Positions 1 to 11,922 of a stretch of DNA of 64,000 nucleotides are shown here, in pieces (position 1 is the first letter of the stretch; the number at the start of each line of letters is the position of its first letter). The notes below the pieces were generated by a model. It saw nothing but the letters and a program-made list of their open reading frames with translations. It did not search any database and was not told where the DNA came from. Both the position numbers and the translations under genes were made by a program. The stretch is taken from positions 2,294,001-2,358,000 of the forward strand of contig WUJK01000008.1 in assembly GCA_011317545.1 (NCBI GenBank). Direction: 5' to 3'. This DNA is from Coniella vitis. Taxonomy: Eukaryota; Ascomycota; Sordariomycetes; Diaporthales; Schizoparmaceae.

Positions 1-874
1 ATCAGATGCCTCCCAACGAACAGTTTCAAAGTCGGAACTCGATGACTGCGTGGTATAGGTCGACTGATGGCGGTACACGACACCATAAGGGGCAAAGAAC
101 TTGGTGGAAAAGAAACAAACAAATGAATGCCGAGGAAAGGTTGATTCAACAAAAATGGTTTTCTCTATGTCTTTAAAGAGTACGTCTCATGTTGCTGGGT
201 CCAACACGGTATCGTAGTTACTTATACTGAAAGAATTTGAAGGTGCTGATCGAAAGTAAAGCCGCGTCAACAGACTGAAGAATTTGAGAGTCTCAGAAGG
301 CTTCTCAAACTAATGTATTCACATGGCGACTTGTTGGAACGATTTATAATAGTGGACGAACTAATCTGGCGTTGAGTTTCGTTACCGAAAATATATTGTT
401 GGAAAAAAAGAAAAAAAAACAAGCTTTCTACGACGTACCATTAATCGTTTGCAAGCATAAAGAAAAACCCATGAACAAAGACTAGTTGGCCAAGTTTCTC
501 GGGCTTTGATTTTCATCTAGCTGGTAGCAGTTGTTGGTTCTTCAGAATCAATATCAATCACCTCTTCTCCCCATCCCAGCCAAGCAAGCCACCATAGTCT
601 TGCGCCCCGGGAAGCGTAGCTATCTAGGCATTCGACAATTACCCCCCATCAGTCCTCTGTCTCCTTCACGCCTTGAACATCTCATTCACACCAGAATCAC
701 ATTTCTCCAAGAACATTTGCAGCAACCCCTTGACGCTAAGATCATAACGCGGTCGCGAGCCACACCCCTTTTATCATAGCTTACTCAATAAATGTTTTGT
801 TTAACCCCTATGAACTCCTCTTGAACAAAGCCGCCCAAGTCAGACTATTTTACAAACAGACCACGAACAGAAAT
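1..874. other. left-edge non-coding stretch
   Basis: No convincing gene. The right part is the 3' flank of the DDT/WHIM gene whose stop lies at 875. An 82-codon plus-strand frame at 531-779 begins at TTG, has no ATG and resembles no family I know. The first 500 bases are comparatively AT-rich with an A-run near 407-419. A gene outside the window could have its UTR here, but nothing shows it. Confidence 0.5.
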
Positions 875-3207
875 CTATTCCTGATTGATTGGGGTCACGA
901 CTCGAGGCTGAGCACGAGGCTTTTCTGGGCTTGCTCTAAAAGCCAAAGCTGGGGAAGCCGGTCTTGCTTCCAAGGCAGGGATCTGAGTTTGGCCCGACGT
1001 GATTGCCTTGTTTGCCAGTTGTGAACTAGGAGGCAGCACTGGCTTTGTGGCAGCATCAATTGTCTTGACCGGGGAGTACGTCGCACTCTGGTCACCATTA
1101 GGTATAGTGGCAGTCGTGGACGCATCGACAGGCAGGACCGAGTCGTTGGGCAGATTCTCGCTATCGTCAGAGGGTACGTCAGATTGGGCAGCAGACACTG
1201 GAAGGGCGGCATCAGCCGCCTCACTGAGCGCTGCAGGAGTCGAGTGGCTAACAGAATCAGAAGTAGCTGGTGGCTTGACGGCGTCACCGTTCTGGACGTT
1301 AGCCTCGGTCGCGCTCTCTAGTGGAACCACGTTGACGACATCCTCGGTTCGCGACGGCTCGTAGTTTGGTATGTCGCCGGGGTCTTCCTCAGACTCCTCT
1401 TCGCCCACTGAGACTGACGAGTGTGCATTGGACGGCGATAAGGCGGGTGTCTCGTCTTTGTCGTTCAAGAGGCGCTTCACCCTGCCGTTCTTGTCGAATT
1501 TGATCTTGATTGGAAGCTTTACCACACGGCTGTCAGTCGAGTCAGGGCTGTTGGCAGCCACCTCGTCGTCATCTGCATCCATGGCATCAAATTCATATTC
1601 CTCCTCGTCATCCGTTTCATCTTGAGGAACGTGGTCCTCTCCCTCATCATCTCCAAGGTCGGGTTCCGACGCATCGTCTTCGTCGTCGGACAAGTAGTCG
1701 TGCCGTCGCTTTCGACCATTTGTCGAACCATGTCCGTGCTGATGTGTTGTAGCAGATCGATGAAGTCGAGCGTTGCTTGCCATCTCAGGCGCCTCACTCA
1801 GCTCGGTGTCCACAACGTCGCCCTGCAGACTGGACGGGGCGCTGAGGCCATCATTGCTCGCAACATCAGCATTGGCATTGAGCCGCGGCGGAGGTCGTGA
1901 CTGTCGGCCGCTCGCCGTGACAACAGGTATAGCATCGATAGGGCTGTGGTTTCTGGTATTTCGAGTTGACCTTCGATTGGTCGAATCTGTGTAGAAGTCC
2001 TCCTCGTCCGAGTAGGTGTACTTGACGCGTTTGCCGCGCGTGCGTCCTTCGTAGAGCGAGAAGCCGGGCTCCGGGCGACGGAAGCGCTCTTTTTGCTGCC
2101 GTCTGTATTCTCGACGCTTTCTCTTCTCCTCCTTCTCTTCGAAGTTTGGAATGTTCTTGAGCATGTTACCGCTAAGCTTGCGGGCATTGGGACCGCCGTC
2201 GACGGTAGCGAGCCGCTCGGCCAGCGCCTTCACCTCGTCAATGCTGCCTGCAACACTGATCCACTGTCTGTTATAGAGCGCCGCCGGGTTCGATTCGCGG
2301 TAGACTCGGAAGGAGCAGTTGTCGTCGCCCTCGATGAGATAGTAACGGCGTTTATCGCTGTCGACGCCCCATGGCTGAACCGACAACGGCTGGTTGAGAT
2401 CGTCGCTCGTGCGCTTGCCTGTATAGCTAGAATTGATGACCGCTTTGATTGCGTCGGAGTGGCCAAGGGCCCAGACACACAGGGTCTTCAGGAGGTCGAC
2501 TCGGCGTTCGGGGGAAAGAGTATGGAAGGTGCCGCCTTGAAGGGGATTCTCCGTCCAGTGCCGCGGCCATTGCGCCTTGAACTGTGCGCCCGAAAGAGCA
2601 TCCTCGTTGAGAGCTTTATTGTAGTGTCCGATTCTGTTTATTTGTTCGTTCGTTTGTTGATTAGCCCAAGGTTGCGCGTTTGCTGCTGCGGACGGGTAGC
2701 TGCGACTAACTTGATGTCTTGCTTCCTGTTGAGGAGCAAGCCAAGCACGACACAAAGGAAATGCTCGACTCGCTCGGCTGGGGGTTCTTGCTTGATATCT
2801 GCTTCGAGTTCCAAAGGCCCGAAATGCGCCAGCGATCTAGGCATCACGCTGTCGAAGCGCTTGCGGAACATGACAATGAACTGAATAAATTTGGGTCGGA
2901 GGGGTCAGCCTCGGCTGCAGACGCGGGGCGGCGCGCTGCTTCGCGACAAAGCGCGATCTACACGCGATTTTCGACTCACAGCAAGGTCTTCATTGTCGGC
3001 AAAGACGGGTTCATGCGGCGGAGAGGGCTCTCTCTTGCGTGGGGGAGGCGATTTGCGGGCTGCGGCATCGTCTTCGGGGCTGACCTTTTTGAGGTACTTG
3101 AGGATGCCCTTGCTGTCCGTCTTGAGCTCGATCTCATCATCAATGTCGACGGGTGGCGGCGACAGTGACGAGAGCGAAGACAAGTCGGACGAGTCGTCGT
3201 CGGCCAT
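875..3207 (-). CDS. DDT/WHIM-domain chromatin-remodelling-associated protein
   Basis: Three exons on the minus strand: 3207-2980, 2880-2711 and 2633-875, giving 718 residues. Donors are GTGAGT and GTTAGT, acceptors CAG, and phases join cleanly. The start is the first in-frame ATG, opening MADDDSSDLSSLSSLSPPP. Residues about 77-135 are hydrophobic and helical like a DDT module; about 140-190 contain LSPERRVDLLKTLCVWALGH, which reads as WHIM1; the following DSDKRRYYLIEGDD...FRVYRES resembles WHIM2/3. A basic coiled stretch (KRKRREYRRQQKERFRR) follows, then about 450 residues of acidic, Ser/Thr-rich disorder with an EDD/DDEE block. DDT-WHIM proteins (RSF1, CECR2, yeast Ioc3/Esc8) pair with ISWI ATPases and contact linker DNA, so a nuclear role in nucleosome spacing is inferred. 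No PHD finger or bromodomain is visible. Which ISWI partner it has cannot be told from sequence. Confidence 0.8.
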
Positions 3208-4794
3208 GGTCTGCAGTGGCGCTGTGGTCGGTGCTGCGTGGCCGCTGTGGATGGTTTTTGTGGTTGTGCGAGTGGTGGTGTGCAGGAAAGTTTCCCAAGT
3301 ATGGGGGCAGTTCTGAAGCAGGCGGGATGACGGCACTGCACTCGCGTTTGGTACTGGGGCGGAACCGGACGCTGGACTGAACTGGACACCAACTTAGGCC
3401 AGCATTATTTATTGCACTTGACAAATCACCGATAAGTAGCAGGATAGGCGGAACCGGAGAAATCCATCCGACGATGCGGTCAATCAGAGGGATTGTCTCT
3501 TAGATATACTATGATATTTACGTATAAACTGCACTTCTAGCAAGCGACTTTGCCTTGGCGACGACTGGTCAAACAACTCCCAGCGGCTGGTCTTGACTAT
3601 CTCGCTATCGCCTTTGCTCGGTCGAAGTCTGCTGTGTAGCTTCGTTCCGACCTGTAGCATTTCCCCTCTCCACCTCTTGATCCGACTTGGTCTGCCGAGT
3701 CTGACTCTGCCGTGCTCTCCGCTCCACAGAGCTTCCGTACAGTGATCCAATCTCCTTCACGACGCAATGGTCCCATTTGTATGAGCGTGAATGCAGTTTA
3801 CTTACCTTCGCAAAACTCATGTTCTTCATGAACTGCCAAGGGGCGCGGGCAGCACAGCTAATTCAGCTGCGGACCCTCGACTCATACTGATGCGTCCCAT
3901 GGCGTACAGGTCATGACCCAGTAAGCTCGCAGCGTCGTCTTGCAGCTGCCGCGAGGACGCCTTTGATCGCAACCTTGCGGAGACGTCAATTCAAGCTGCA
4001 GAGCGGCGACGTCACAATGGCCCTCCAGGGCAGATGACTGCAGCTGTAGCAGGCTCATAGTAGAATTGCCTTTGTGGGCAATGGCATGCGTGGCCGTCAC
4101 CAAGGTTTTTACGCTTGTGAAAACCTCTCAGCTGTGTCCTCTGCGGATGGCAGGTCAACAAACCATTCCGTTGGGCGCCTGGTGTAGTTGCAGTGCGGTC
4201 AGGATCAAGGGTGCGGTGCCTTTCAAACGTGCCATTTCTCCCTGCGACGCCAGCCTTGGAACGCGCCGGCTCGGCCGATCCACATCAACACTCTCCACCT
4301 CGACGCAAAAATCATCAACACCGCGCCGAAAACACGTGAAGCCAACATTTTCGGATATCACAGCCCAGATTTGGCGATGCATCTCATCTGTGCACAACAG
4401 TACACCTCGGAGTCACGGGATCTCATACAATATTTGAGAGTACTATATGTAGCATTAGCTCAATGTGCACAATAATAGAGATAAAAGGGTTTGGGTACCG
4501 GATGATGGAATGACTTGGGCTAAGAGCAGCAAGCGTCGACGGGCGAGATGCGAGGGCGTTGGGCGATGGCGGGTGATCGAAGATGGAGCTTTTTGCCGCT
4601 AGTGACTTTTGCGCATGGGTGCGCTCTGCGAAAGGCACTACCAGCAAGAGCACGACCCACCCTGATTAGCTAAGAATCAAGCGGACCAATTGCATTCGGC
4701 GCACAGAATCTGTTCTTGCCTTACCAGCGAACCTCAAAATTTCGCTCTTACCATCACGAACCTCACTGCCAAACCAACCGACCTATCCCCATCA
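3208..4794. other. divergent intergenic region between the DDT/WHIM gene and uL2
   Basis: About 1.6 kb of shared upstream sequence for two divergent genes. Several overlapping short frames exist on both strands, none with family resemblance. A 74-codon minus-strand frame at 3605-3829 opens MKNMSFAK followed directly by GTAAGT, so it might be a tiny spliced gene, but no acceptor is convincing. Otherwise I see only promoter-type sequence. Confidence 0.4.
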
Positions 4795-4974
4795 GTACGT
4801 CCACCCTGCCACCTACCTGCACACCCAGGCCGATTCGTGCTGCTGCGCAAGCGAGAGAAGTGAACTTCAAAACCAGCTGTCGCATTTTCTCAAGCCAAAG
4901 CAAGCCGCGGTCAATTGCTCGTGTGTTGCATTGGAGAAAAAACTAACCGCTCTTTTCGCAACCCTTTTGTGCAG
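4795..4974 (+). other. probable 5' UTR intron of the uL2 gene
   Basis: A GTACGT donor at 4795 and a textbook 3' end (CTAAC branch near 4952, a pyrimidine tract, then TTTTGTGCAG ending at 4974) define a 180-nt intron just upstream of the uL2 start at 5004. Leader introns are common in fungal ribosomal protein genes. The 3' splice site is strong; the donor choice is less certain because other GT sites lie nearby. Confidence 0.55.
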
Positions 4975-5003
4975 ATTTCGGCCGCCACGAGCAAACCGTC
5001 AAG

Positions 5004-5998
5004 ATGGGTCGCGTTATCCGCAACCAGCGTAAGGGTCGCTCCTCCATATTCCACGCCATCACCCGCCTGAACAAGGCTCCCGCCAAGTTCCGATCCCTCG
5101 ACTTCGCCGAGAGACATGGCTACGTCCGTGGTGTTGTGAAGCAGATTGTCCACGACGCCGGCCGTGGCGCTCCCCTCGCCAAGGTCGTCTTCCGTGACCC
5201 CTACCGCTTCAAGCTGCACACCGAGACCTTCATTGCCAACGAGGGCATGTACACCGGCCAGTTCATCTACGCCGGCAAGAACGCTGCTCTGACCGTTGGC
5301 AACGTCCTGCCCCTGGGTGCCATGCCCGAGGGTACCGTTGTCTCCAACGTTGAGGAGAAGGTCGGTGACCGTGGTACTCTGGGCCGTACCTCTGGTAACT
5401 ACATCACCATTATTGGCCACAACCCCGACGAGGGCAAGACCCGCATCAAGCTGCCCTCCGGTGCCAAGAAGGTTGTCCAGAGCTCGTCCCGTGGCATGAT
5501 TGGTATTGTCGCTGGTGGCGGTCGTACCGACAAGCCTCTGCTGAGTACGTTAAAAAAAAACACAATGTAGTGGAAATTGGGGGAATGTGGCTTGTGGACA
5601 TTTTGCAGTTCTGGTTCCTGATGCAATTATGCCAACAAGCCAGCTTTCTCCTTGAATATTCCCTACATTTCCCCGCTTTTTGATCGAGGAGTATATCGCT
5701 GACAATTACAAACAGAGGCCTCGCGTGCCAAGCACAAGTTCGCTGTCAAGCGCAACTGCTGGCCCAAGACTCGTGGTGTTGCCATGAACCCCGTTGATCA
5801 CCCTCACGGTGGTGTAAGTTTTCTCGAACTTCTTGACTATCAAACAGCACTGACACAGTTTCATCAAAACAGGGTAACCACCAGCACATTGGTAAGGCGT
5901 CTACCATCAACCGCTACGCCGTGGCCGGTCAAAAGGCTGGTCTCATCGCTGCCAGACGGACTGGTCTGCTGCGTGGTACTCAGAAGACGAAGGATTAA
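5004..5998 (+). CDS. RPL2: 60S ribosomal protein uL2 (yeast L2, mammalian L8)
   Basis: Exons 5004-5544, 5716-5813 and 5873-5998 encode 254 residues, exactly the yeast uL2 length. The protein opens MGRVIRNQRKGRSSIF and carries the uL2 signature near the peptidyl-transferase centre, GVAMNPVDHPHGG, with the second intron splitting it from GNHQH; the histidine in this loop is universally conserved. Donors are GTACGT and GTAAGT, acceptors ACAG. uL2 is a core large-subunit protein needed for subunit joining and for peptidyl-transferase function. A leader intron probably precedes the start. Strong codon bias (C-ending codons) fits a highly expressed gene. Confidence 0.98.
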
Positions 5999-6629
5999 GG
6001 GGCTTGACGGCTGCTGCTTTCTGGGGTTTGGGTTCATCGGATTGCTTTGTGATCATTGGTTTCGCGTTCTGGTACAAAAGGGCGACATGACGGGAAAAAT
6101 CCGTCGCTCATGGGTAGTACCTCTGGCATTCGTGGAATATAAAAAGGGAACATTCCGAAACCAAAAGACACTTCCATCCGGCGAGCATATGTCTCGTGGA
6201 GATTTGAGCAAGAACGTCAAAAAAGCGTGACAAGAGATGCTTTGCTGGGGAGGGCGCGGAGTGCCCTGAGAGGAGTGGGACGAGCAGGCACAGACAACAC
6301 TGACTGCGCCGGGTCAAGAACGTCCAAACCTGATATGAGCTCACAGTGGAATCATTTTGACCAAGACTTTTGCGAGTGATCACCTTATTTTCACTTTGTC
6401 GTCTCGTGACTGCAGGCGCTACTATAAGAACTTTTCCAACCAAAAAAAGGGAAGAAAAAAGAGAAAAGGAAAGGCGATCCGAAGTAGCTCTCAAGCATTC
6501 AGCATTCTCCTCCGTATTCAACGTCCCGTCTGCAATACAACTAGCTCAGCGTCTATCTCTGCACTTTGTTCTATCGCTGCACAAACCCCCCGACCGATGA
6601 TTCGGCGACTTTGATTGAATGTCCGCAGC
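5999..6629. other. uL2 3' flank and adenosine kinase upstream region
   Basis: Holds the uL2 3' UTR and, from about 6240, the promoter of adenosine kinase. An A-rich stretch near 6442-6475 and CT-rich sequence after 6480 are the only notable composition changes. Frames here on both strands have no recognisable product. Confidence 0.4.
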
Positions 6630-6851
6630 ATGCTGTCACGGGGACTCTACCGATTCGCCTCTGTGGAAACTGGGGCGCTGCGCTGGTGCTGTGGCACCTC
6701 CAGGGGTCTACTTACACCCCACTATGTCTCCGGTCCTTCAAGGCTCTTTTATTGCAACCCCGCCATCCTTCTCCCTTCAGCGCAGCAGCAGCAGTCTCCA
6801 CGACGACCCTTTCACTCTACCTCTGTCCACCATCCATCCCCATTCAGCAAA
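6630..6851 (+). other. in-frame N-terminal extension of adenosine kinase, presequence-like
   Basis: An ATG at 6630 lies 222 nt upstream of, and in frame with, the adenosine kinase start at 6852, with no stop between. The 74 extra residues contain one Glu and no Asp, many Arg, Ser and His, start MLSRGLYRFASVETG and end with RRPFHSTSVHH. The RPFHSTS run looks like the processing region of fungal mitochondrial presequences. Whether the mRNA starts upstream of 6630 is unknown, so this may be untranslated leader. Confidence 0.35.
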
Positions 6852-8281
6852 ATGGCCGCCTCGAAGGAATACAGCCTCCTGTGCTTGGAGAACCCTCTCC
6901 TTGGTAAGTTAGGACATCAATCAAGAAACCAGAAAGTTCTCTTGGCAGACAAAGAATGAGAAGAGCTCCTGCAATTGCAGCTCCTTTCTTCGTCTTCATG
7001 TTCGCCGCCCTTGACTAACGATTGGGCTTCTTGCACGTCCCCTCCCACAGACATCCAAGCCGTCGGAAACGATGACCTCCTCGCCAAGTACGGCCTCAAG
7101 GCCAACGACGCCATCCTCGCCGAGGACAAGCACAAGCCGCTGTACGAGGAGCTGCTCAACAACTACGAGGCCAAGCTGATTGCCGGCGGCGCCGCCCAGA
7201 ACACGGCCCGCGGTGCCCAGTACCTGCTGCCCGACAACAGCGTCGTCTACTTGGGAGGCGTCGGCGACGACAAGTACGCCGCCATCCTGCACGACGCTGT
7301 CAAGAAGGCTGGTCTGCGCGTCGAGTACCGCGTCGAGCCCAGCCAGCCTACGGGCCGCTGCGGTGTTGTTATTACGGGCCACAACCGTAGCATGTGCACT
7401 GACTTGGGCGCTGCGAACCACTATGGCCTTGACCACTTGAAGAAGCCTGAGATCTGGAGCTTGGTGGAGAACGCAGAGGTGTACTACATTGGTGGTTACC
7501 ACTTTACTGGTATGTTGAAAAAACTACCCGGAAGCAAATGAGCAGCAGTGACTGAGCGACTGCTCTTTTCTAGTCTGCCCTCCTGCCATTATGGAACTCG
7601 CCAAAGAGGCTGCCGCCAAGAACAAGATCTTTGTTCTCTCCCTCTCGGCACCTTTCATTGCACAATTCTTCAAGGAACCCCTTGACGCCAGCGCTCCTTA
7701 CTGGGACTACATTATCGGCAATGAGACCGAGGCCGAGACGTGGGCCGAGGCCCAGGGCCACGCCACCAAGGACCTCAAGGAGATTGCCAAGCTCATGGCC
7801 AACCTGCCCAAGGAGAACAAGCAGCGCAAGCGCATTGCCATCATTACCCACGGCACCGAGCCCACCCTCGTCGCCACTCAGGGTGAGGATGCTGTCAAGG
7901 AGTACCCCGTGCACCCCATTGACAAGGCCCTCATCAACGACACCAACGGCGCTGGAGATGCCTTTGCAGGCGGTCTCTGTGCTGGTATCGTGCAGGGAAA
8001 GAGCCTCGAGGAGTCGATCCACATGGGTCAATGGCTCGCTAAGCTCAGCATCCAGGAGCTGGGTCCTTCGTACGTGCAAATTCTCTGCTTGATTATCTTC
8101 CTATTCCGTGACATACTAGCTACGCTAGACAATTGCACGCCTCCCGAAAAAACAAACAAACAAAGAGGCTGTGTATTCGTTGTGACAATGGCTCCCAAGC
8201 CCGCTATTTCCGCTTCGCTAACAATTGTTTCCCCACAGGTTCCCCTTCCCCAAGAAGACATATGAGCCAGGCTCATACTAA
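6852..8281 (+). CDS. ADO1: adenosine kinase (PfkB/ribokinase family)
   Basis: Exons 6852-6903, 7051-7509, 7574-8069 and 8239-8281 encode 349 residues, the usual size for eukaryotic adenosine kinase. It phosphorylates adenosine to AMP with ATP and keeps the methyl cycle moving by removing adenosine made by S-adenosylhomocysteine hydrolase. The opening MAASKEYSLLCLENPLLDIQ is typical; LIAGGAAQNTARGAQ forms the substrate-binding N-terminal motif; NDTNGAGDAFAGG near residue 300 is PfkB signature 2 with the catalytic Asp. The C-terminus (FPFPKKTYEP) comes from a short last exon joined through a GTACGT donor within the codon for Ser. An in-frame upstream ATG adds a presequence-like stretch, so a second, mitochondrial form is possible. 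It converges with the EST1/SMG7-like gene. Confidence 0.96.
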
Positions 8282-8809
8282 TGACTGTTTTGAATGAAAC
8301 TGCTCGTATTTGTTTTCACACTTCGTGAACAATCTCACGTGTCATGATCTGGCGTCCACGGCTGTCAAAAGAGGGGCTCAAGAAAGTAAACCCCATGGTT
8401 TCAACAACGGTAAAATTGGCATGTGCTGGGGAAAAAAAGGCGAAGTTGGTTTTTCGCTCGATTTCAAAATTCAACTTGATGATTCCCCCCACCCAACAGA
8501 TCCCATGTCGATCTGAAGGTAGCGCGCTCCGTTGTTCTTAGACGAATCAAAATCAACAAATCCAATCGATGGGAACGTACACACTCCAATGTGTATCTTG
8601 CTGTCAAAGGCCAGTCATGCCCAATATGTCGAGATCCATAGTGTTGATATGGTGTACTAGAGAATGCCGGCAAGATTCTCCAAATGCCGAGAACGCAGAT
8701 GACAGCTCAGAATCATCACAAGAATTGCGTCCCTCAAGTCATAATCGAGCAGTGATAGCCCCGATGAGAGAAAATAGAATCCGAGAAAGCTTGCGGTGTG
8801 TGCGCGTAA
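8282..8809. other. convergent 3' flanks of adenosine kinase and the EST1/SMG7-like gene
   Basis: Spacer of 528 bp between two converging stop codons. It must contain both 3' UTRs. I see no gene, tRNA or repeat in it. Confidence 0.5.
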
Positions 8810-11800
8810 TCATCTCTTGGACTGGGCGTCATTCCTAGCAACGGGGCGCTCGAGAGTGGGCTGGTCGTAAGCAATACTGCCGCGTCCATATGCCGTCGCT
8901 GTATTGTAGACATCGTCATTGCTTGCCGCCTCATAGGCGTTGGGCTGTTGATATTGATTCTGATTTCTCAAGTAAGAGCCATAGGTCTGGTAATTGGCAG
9001 GTGTCTCCCGCTGGCCGAATGCACCATCAAACTTCGCTGTAGACAAGCCAAGAGGGCTATTGAGGGTTGGAAGAGACGAGGATGTGTGAGAGAAGGCAGT
9101 TGAGAAGGAATCCTTGTCGAATCCCAGGCCTGGGGGCGGCGATGTTGTCACAGACTGTTTGGCAATCGGCTGTCGGCCCGCTTGAGACTTCGAGCCTCGC
9201 GAACCTCTCATTGGCGAGAGGATCGGTGAGAAGCCAATGCTATCAGCAGAGCCGCCAAACTTCTGCCGAGAATGTCCCAGATTGCCATGTGGAGAACCGG
9301 GAAATCCAGGTGCAGGTCGAACAGGACCTAGTCCGCCGAGCGATGTGCCGAACTGCTGGTTCTCACCTCCACTCTGTGGTCGTGGGCTGGGAACAAAAGC
9401 TGGAACAGATGGCTGGAGGGGAGCTATGCGAGCCCGTCCTGTTGGTGCCTCTTGAGGAGTGGCAGTTGCACTTCGTTGGTTGGATCCATATGGTGAGGGG
9501 TTGCTGTAGGCATCCCATCGCGATGTTGTATGGTTATTGGGAACACCCGTATTGCCTTGCTGCTGTGGCATATGCGAAGTGTGAAGGGACGAACCACCGT
9601 TAGTAGCTTGCATTGCCAAGATTGATTCAAGTCGCTTTGCTGGGTCAACACGGGCACCGAAGCCCATGTCGTCATCTTCGCCCAGGAGATCATCCACCAT
9701 AGTCATCATTCGAGCATCGAGGCTCAAATCTACCTCGCCTTCTCCTTCGCCGTCGTCCCTTATGGCAAGTTCTGGTGGAGTCAATTGATTGACTGGTGTA
9801 GGCTTAACCTTGGTAGCAGCTTCCTCATGATCCAAGCTGTTACCATCGTGGATAGTCGCCTTCTGTTGACCAGCATCCTCACATTTGCCGGCACGCTTAT
9901 GTGAATGAGGATCCTCCTGAGGCAGATTGATACTATCTTGCGCAGAGATTTGGCTGACGGGCTGAGAATCGCCACCTAGGGTTCCAACAGGCACATGCTG
10001 CTTGCCCCCTTCAACATAGGATATTGTGATCATATTGTCCGACCCCTCTACTGCAGAAGTGTGAATAGACAAGGGGAATTGCTCGTCAAAACCCAACGAT
10101 AAGCCACAACCCATCAAGTCATAGATACGACTGAGCATTTCATCCCTTGCCGTGCTCCTCGCAAGTCCGCTGTCTTCCCAGTGAGGCTTTAGATTGTTCT
10201 TGTCTGCCTCATGCTGAAGACGGCATATTGCCGGCAATTTCGGATCATCGAAAGGTTTCATGCCTAGCGCCATAACATCTTCTGCTAGAAGGTAAGGCGA
10301 TGGTGCCATGGATGTGCCAGTGAACTGTCTAGCCACCGCCGTCAAGGTCTGCGCCAGGGCTCGATACATTTCATAAACATGGGGTCCCAAATGTTGTTGA
10401 TAGTTGACAATGTCGGCGCGGTAGATGTAGACCCAAGCGGTATAGATACGTGCTAGAGGCAGCGCAGTCTCAGTGAAGACACTGAATCCTTTTTGGTCGG
10501 CCGAGGCTTTGCCATCACTCTCAAACGCAGACTTGTCCGTGGGAGGAGCGGCCTTTACGAACTCTTCTAGCTCGGACTGCAGCAGCCGAGAAATCACCAG
10601 GATCCATCGAACATTGAGTCGTAGAATGTACTGACACGAGGCAGAGGCCTTGATGCTCCACTCTTTGTCAATCTTGCATTTCGCCACCCAATACGCTGCA
10701 ATGTTGATGAGTACCATTCTGAGAACCATGGGCAGGGCATCCCGCTTCTTGAGTGTGAGGTCCAGTTGGTGCATAACCTCCACTTCGAGCTCAGGGGGAA
10801 AATCATCCCCCTTGTATAAGCGCGCATGCAATTTGGTGAACCAGTTTGCAAATGCTTCACTGGGGTCAAGAGCCCCGGAGCGTTTGACGGGGGCAGGCGG
10901 CTGAAGCAGTTTTTTAAACTCTTGTTCAAGGTTGGCAACGGCGTTTGGGTGGGGCACCTCGATTGCTCGGGCGCGGTAGAGGTGATAGACAATCTGCAGA
11001 TGGTTGTCTTCCCCAAGAATTCCAAGCTGATGATGCGCAGCGCCGTCCGTAGGCTTCAGGTCATTCGCAAGTTGGTAGTACAGTCCGGTAGTTTTCAGAC
11101 CATCAGGACGCGGCCGGGCCTTGTTTTTCCAGCGAGAGATGTCGCCCAAATGGAGCAGAGTTGCGTGAAATGAGTTCTCGACGGCCTCGGCAGGTATGGC
11201 AACTCCTTGCATCTTCGTAGCGCTGGCGGTTTCCAAGTTCAATAGGCGGTTGATTCTGGGAATCTGAGGCATGCCATGCAGCGCTTCGAGCCGCTGGAAG
11301 TAGCCCTTGTAAAATAGTAGAGCAGTCTTGAGATACGAGTTGTAGAGTTTCTCGACTTTGCGCTTCGCCACAACGTGCTGCTGGCCCTTCAAGGAGCCAT
11401 AGATGAGGTCCCGGTAGGCCTGGTTGACAAAGATGTGCAACCTCCACATGACATCCTCTGCATCCTGCTCGAAGGTGTAGCCTGGATCGTTCGAAATGAT
11501 GTGTGCAAAGCACAGGCGGAATCTGTGACAAGGTTAGGACAGTTGAGCGCGTGCTACTGAAAGTGCCACTTTCAACGTACTGCGCCATTCCATCGTCGAG
11601 TCTAGTCAACATCTCTTCTTCAGACCTGCCGCTTGTGCCCTTTTTGAGGGCCTCGATGTCGCGGATGATCTTGGCTCGACATCTCTTCGCATCTCTGCAG
11701 GTGGGTGAGGCAATTGTTAGCGACAAGCGTTCAATCACGGTACTACCGGGTAGGCGAGTGACAGCACACGCTCAAGGGTGTTGCAACAGCAGAGGGTGGT

Positions 11801-11922
11801 GTATGGAGCAGCGGCATTCCAGTATGTTGACCACCTAGGCATGGAGTAGGCAACTGGAAGTAGTAGACTTACTGCCAGGCGGCTTGTGCCTGAGTCTTGG
11901 GATCCTCGATGGCGGAAGCCAT
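8810..11922 (-). CDS. EST1/SMG7-like RNA- or DNA-binding protein
   Basis: Exons 11922-11873, 11694-11581 and 11522-8810 encode 958 residues. The first two exons are short; donors are GTAAGT and GTACGT, and phases agree. The start opens MASAIEDPKTQAQAAWQ. Residues about 1-160 are helical and match the 14-3-3-like/TPR N-terminal region of EST1/SMG5/SMG7. Residues about 175-290 contain FHATLLHLGDISRWKN and PTDGAAHHQLGILGEDNHLQ, the EST1 DNA/RNA-binding signature. The last 400 residues are Pro/Gln/Gly/Ser-rich disorder. No PIN nuclease motif is visible, so SMG6 is unlikely. Family members act in nonsense-mediated decay or telomerase recruitment; in filamentous fungi a decay role seems more likely, but the sequence does not decide it. 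Confidence 0.85.

Noticed and set aside
3605..3829. Possible tiny gene opening MKNMSFAK then GTAAGT
   Set aside because: The donor is good but no branch site plus acceptor is convincing and no family is recognised.
8810..11449. Start of the EST1/SMG7-like protein at the Met of MWRLHIF
   Set aside because: Two upstream exons with good splice sites add the expected helical N-terminus starting MASAIEDPK at 11922.
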